Shown here one piece after another: positions 44,963-47,786 of a stretch of DNA of 47,786 nt. Position 1 is the first letter of the stretch. Each line of letters begins with the position of its first letter. This DNA comes from Gammaproteobacteria bacterium (lineage in GTDB: Bacteria; Pseudomonadota; Gammaproteobacteria; Xanthomonadales; Wenzhouxiangellaceae): NCBI GenBank assembly GCA_018819105.1, contig JAHJQV010000018.1, positions 1 through 47,786 on the forward strand. The letters run 5' to 3'. Under the pieces are notes generated by a model. It was not told the DNA's origin. It worked only from the letters and a program-made list of their open reading frames with translations, and ran no database searches. The position numbers and the translations under genes were made by a program.

Positions 44963-47786
44963 TCAGGCACTGCTGATGACAAAGCCTGCCCAGAAGTTGG
45001 GATGCTGCCACTGGGTCTGTTCATGCATCCATTGCTGCGCCGATTGCAGCGCCTGTTCCGCTGGCTGACCTTCCTGCAACAGGTGAAAGTAGAAGCGCTG
45101 CATCAGTTCTGCAGTGGCGCGGTCGGAGACTTTCCACAGACTGGAAACAACCTGGCGCGCACCGGCAATCAGAAACGGCCGGCTCAGGCTCATCATGCCC
45201 TCACCGGCTACGGATTTGCCGATGCCGGTTTCACAGCCGCTCAGCACCACCAGACCAGCGTCCAGTTGCAGTGCGGCGATGTCATCCGGACGCAGGTAGG
45301 CGTTTTGCTGATCTCCCTCGGCCAGCAATAGACTGGACAAGGCCGGCACCTCGGCATCGACGATGCCATGGGTGGCAAAGTGGATGATGTCATAGTTGCG
45401 CAGAGCGCCGCCGGTGACAAAGCTGTGACTGGCCTGCTGGCCCAGTTTCAGTGTGGTGCCGATGGCTGCTGTGGTCGGCAATGACTGAACCAGTTGTTCG
45501 ATTGCTGCGGCTTCCAGGCGTGCACCCGGCAGCCGATCCAGATTGATGCCGGACTGGTTGGCGGAGCGCTGCGCCAGCAGGCGTGCAAAGCTGTCTGCCG
45601 ATGTGGTCACCGCTGCCGCGGCCATGGATGTGTCATGCGTCTGCGGATCGGCCAGCACCAGAATGTTGGCCGCTGGCTTGCGCTGACTGCGACCGAAACT
45701 GCTGTAGATGCGTGCCGATGGCGTGTAGCTGACGGAGTGGCTGGCGATCAGCGGCGTGGGCTGGTCCAGCGTGTTCGCTGCCACCCGCAGCGGCAGCATG
45801 GCGAAAGGAATCGCCTGCAATCCACCATCAGGGACGATGACCAGTGCGCGCCCCTGCAAGCGGTCGCTGACCGGCTGCAGAACGAGTTCACTGAGCTCCT
45901 CGGCCAGATAGGCGATGCGCGCCGGTGACTGCCTTTGCTGACGCAGTGCTGCGGTGAGTTCCGCTGACAGTGCATTGATCTGTACCGCTGGCGGCAGCGC
46001 CTGATAATGCATTCCCTGTTCATCGATAAGCCACAGATGGCTGCGTTGCTTGCCAAGGAAATAGCTCAGCAACAGATTGTGTTCGCCAAGTCGCTGTTGC
46101 AGTCTTGCCAGGCTGGGTGGCTGATCCAGCGCCCCCAGGCGGTGATTGCCGGATTGTTGCATCATGCTGGCCAGGCTGCGTGCCCGGATCTGCTCGTTCT
46201 GCAGCCAGGCCTGCTGCCAGTCGCCCTGCGCGGTGAGCAGGTTGATGTATTGCTCATAGGCGTTGCGCCGACTGGCGACAAAGCTGATCTGCATGTCGCC
46301 GGAGACGCTGTGTTCGCGCAGGCTGCTGGCCAGTTGCACGGCTGCCTGCGCACTGGCCAATGCCACCGCGCCGGTTTGTGCCCGCGACAATGCGGTCAGG
46401 GTATCCAGCTCGAACAGCTCATCGCCAACCTCGCGATGACCTTGCAGCGCCTGCTGCAACTGCTGCTGCGCTTCCGGCAGTCGGCCCTCGGCCAGCAGCA
46501 GTTGACCCAGTCGGGAGCGGGCGCGGGCTGCCTCACGCAGGTGACCAAGCCCGGTCAGTATGGCAATGGATTCGGTCTGTGCATGCAGCGCCTGTTGCCG
46601 CTCGCCGCTGCGGTGCTGCAGGACAGCAAACTTGCTGGCCACCACCGCGGCGGCACCGGGCTGTTGGCTGTCGGCAAAACTGTCATGGGCCTGGGTAAAC
46701 TGTTGTCTGGCCAGTGCCACATTGCCTAGCTGCCAGTTGGACCAGGCCATCTGTGTCAGCGTGTTGGCATACTGCTGCTGATGGTCGCGATTCAGATCCA
46801 GCGTCTGCTGGAAATAATCCAGCGCACTGGCATGCTCGCCGATGGCGGCATAAATGTTGCCGATGCCGGTCAGTGTTTCACCAAGCCAGTAACGGTTGTT
46901 GCGCTCCCGATGCACAGCCAGCGCCTGATGCAGGGTGTCCAGAGCCTGTTCCAGACGGCCCTGCTGGTAGTACATATTGCCCAGATTCTGGTCGATCTGC
47001 GCCACCCGGTTCTGGTCACCGGTGGTGGTGGCCAGTCGGCGTGCCAGCAGCCAGGCCGATTCGGCGTAGTCCAGCTCGCCCAGTGACGATTTGGTCAAAG
47101 CCAGATTGCTCAGCGTGGCCGCAACCATGGACAACTCGTAGGTGGGCAGCACCTGGCTGTTGCTTAAATTGATGAATTCAGCCGCAGAAAGATCGTCTTT
47201 GGCCACCAGTGACAGCAGGGCTTCCTCATACAGATTGCTCGCCGTGATGTAATCGTCTTTTTTCCAGTAGGTCAGCGCGAGGTTATTCAGAGTTTGTGCC
47301 TGATAATAGAGGTCATCTGATTGCTCTCTAATCCTCAATGCAGAATTAAAGTCAGTGATGGCTGCATCATGCTCCCCAATTCTGATTTTGATTGTACCCA
47401 GGCTACTCAGTGTCGAAGCTTTGCTGGAATTAATACTCAATACTGAATAAATGTTCAGCGCTCTCGCGAAACTGTCCAGTGCGGAATTCAGTGAATCCAT
47501 TGATTTTCTAACATGACCCAACTCACTCAAAGCCATTGCTTCGTAAATTGGCTGACTATCCTGCATTGCGAGGTCGACGGCTATTTGCAGATGATTTTCG
47601 GCCCTTAAATTACTGTCATCCAGACTGGATAGATGATAATGCGTACCCAGCGAAAGGTTTTCATAGAGTTGGTATTCAATCGTGCCCTGTTCAGGATAAA
47701 GCCACTTGAGCTGTACGCTGCCAGGTTTGGCATATTTCTCGATGCTGTCGATACTGATCGAATGCACAGGCAAGCCCATTGACGTC
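44963..47786 (-). CDS. TPR-CHAT protein (caspase-like), 5' end beyond the window
   Basis: At least 940 residues; the first ATG inside the window is at 47779 but the frame stays open to the edge, so the true start may lie outside. The first two thirds is a solenoid of about ten tetratricopeptide repeats, e.g. 'EALDTLHQALAVHRERNNRY', 'SALDYFQQTLDLNRDHQQQY' and 'EAQQQLQQALQGHREVGDEL'. The C-terminal CHAT domain has the catalytic His in 'NYDIIHFATHGIVDAEVPAL' (about 804 counted from that ATG) and Cys in 'LVVLSGCETGIGKSVAGEGM' (about 849), then 'LIAGARQVVSSLWKVSDRAT'. CHAT proteins are caspase/separase-like peptidases; several act in defence or programmed death, others in unknown pathways. The target is unknown. 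No signal peptide can be judged. Nearby ATP-grasp and secreted Sel1-like genes on the same strand may or may not be linked. Confidence 0.93.
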   Translation of the reverse strand, partial: TSMGLPVHSISIDSIEKYAKPGSVQLKWLYPEQGTIEYQLYENLSLGTHYHLSSLDDSNLRAENHLQIAVDLAMQDSQPIYEAMALSELGHVRKSMDSLNSALDSFARALNIYSVLSINSSKASTLSSLGTIKIRIGEHDAAITDFNSALRIREQSDDLYYQAQTLNNLALTYWKKDDYITASNLYEEALLSLVAKDDLSAAEFINLSNSQVLPTYELSMVAATLSNLALTKSSLGELDYAESAWLLARRLATTTGDQNRVAQIDQNLGNMYYQQGRLEQALDTLHQALAVHRERNNRYWLGETLTGIGNIYAAIGEHASALDYFQQTLDLNRDHQQQYANTLTQMAWSNWQLGNVALARQQFTQAHDSFADSQQPGAAAVVASKFAVLQHRSGERQQALHAQTESIAILTGLGHLREAARARSRLGQLLLAEGRLPEAQQQLQQALQGHREVGDELFELDTLTALSRAQTGAVALASAQAAVQLASSLREHSVSGDMQISFVASRRNAYEQYINLLTAQGDWQQAWLQNEQIRARSLASMMQQSGNHRLGALDQPPSLARLQQRLGEHNLLLSYFLGKQRSHLWLIDEQGMHYQALPPAVQINALSAELTAALRQQRQSPARIAYLAEELSELVLQPVSDRLQGRALVIVPDGGLQAIPFAMLPLRVAANTLDQPTPLIASHSVSYTPSARIYSSFGRSQRKPAANILVLADPQTHDTSMAAAAVTTSADSFARLLAQRSANQSGINLDRLPGARLEAAAIEQLVQSLPTTAAIGTTLKLGQQASHSFVTGGALRNYDIIHFATHGIVDAEVPALSSLLLAEGDQQNAYLRPDDIAALQLDAGLVVLSGCETGIGKSVAGEGMMSLSRPFLIAGARQVVSSLWKVSDRATAELMQRFYFHLLQEGQPAEQALQSAQQWMHEQTQWQHPNFWAGFVISSA

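Overview
The window looks like a chromosomal segment of a free-living gammaproteobacterium outside the Enterobacterales. Evidence is the rpsU-yqeY-dnaG-rpoD macromolecular-synthesis cluster, tsaD-folB-folK, the cytochrome c4/dsbA/engB neighbourhood also seen near polA in pseudomonads, a Mg-type HemB and moderately high GC. I cannot fix a genus. No tRNA, rRNA or CRISPR array was seen.

Layout. 1-2566: the start of an IS630-like transposase (cut by the window edge) abuts a truncated, AT-richer SpvB/RHS-type secreted protein. 2567-3095: non-coding, with REP-like palindromes. 3096-9806: information-processing and folate genes (rpoD, dnaG, yqeY, rpsU; divergent tsaD, folB, folK). 9801-14359: a secreted DUF3466 protein, a pteridine-reductase-like SDR, a MidA-type methyltransferase, a small coiled-coil protein, a DCC thioredoxin-like protein and a DUF427 protein. 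14404-20310: a coupled epimerase-cca-Sel1-like unit, an slt lytic transglycosylase split by an in-frame amber codon, and a TSUP permease. 20359-26155: a nuclease-fold protein, dsbA, cytochrome c4, then engB-hemB-aroE and a psiE gene broken by a 264-bp inverted-repeat element. 26202-29087: a Csp1-like copper-storage protein and an S9 peptidase. 29196-37529: one tight minus-strand run encoding DUF2782, an orphan DctQ-like subunit, a tetrahaem NapC/NirT cytochrome, a monohaem cytochrome and menB-D-C-E-G. 37591-47786: polA, an IS30-family element inserted at the polA stop codon, a Sel1-like gene broken by a second inverted-repeat element, an intact paralogue, an ATP-grasp protein, a third inverted-repeat element and a TPR-CHAT protease-like protein that runs off the window.

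The main signals not explained by routine annotation are three small (about 200-265 bp) non-coding elements with terminal inverted repeats and several internal hairpin arms. Two of them have destroyed genes, and one of those genes can be rebuilt in frame. Next come a small family of secreted Sel1-like proteins sharing an unrecognised Cys domain with invariant spacing C-x8-C-x9-C-x11-C, the amber-split slt, and a menaquinone operon fused to a quinol-oxidising cytochrome module with an orphan TRAP subunit. Functionally the window couples quinone synthesis to periplasmic electron transfer (NapC-like, cytochrome c, cytochrome c4) and periplasmic thiol and metal handling (DsbA, Csp1). The right end (CHAT, ATP-grasp, Sel1-like paralogues, mobile elements) has the look of an accessory region.
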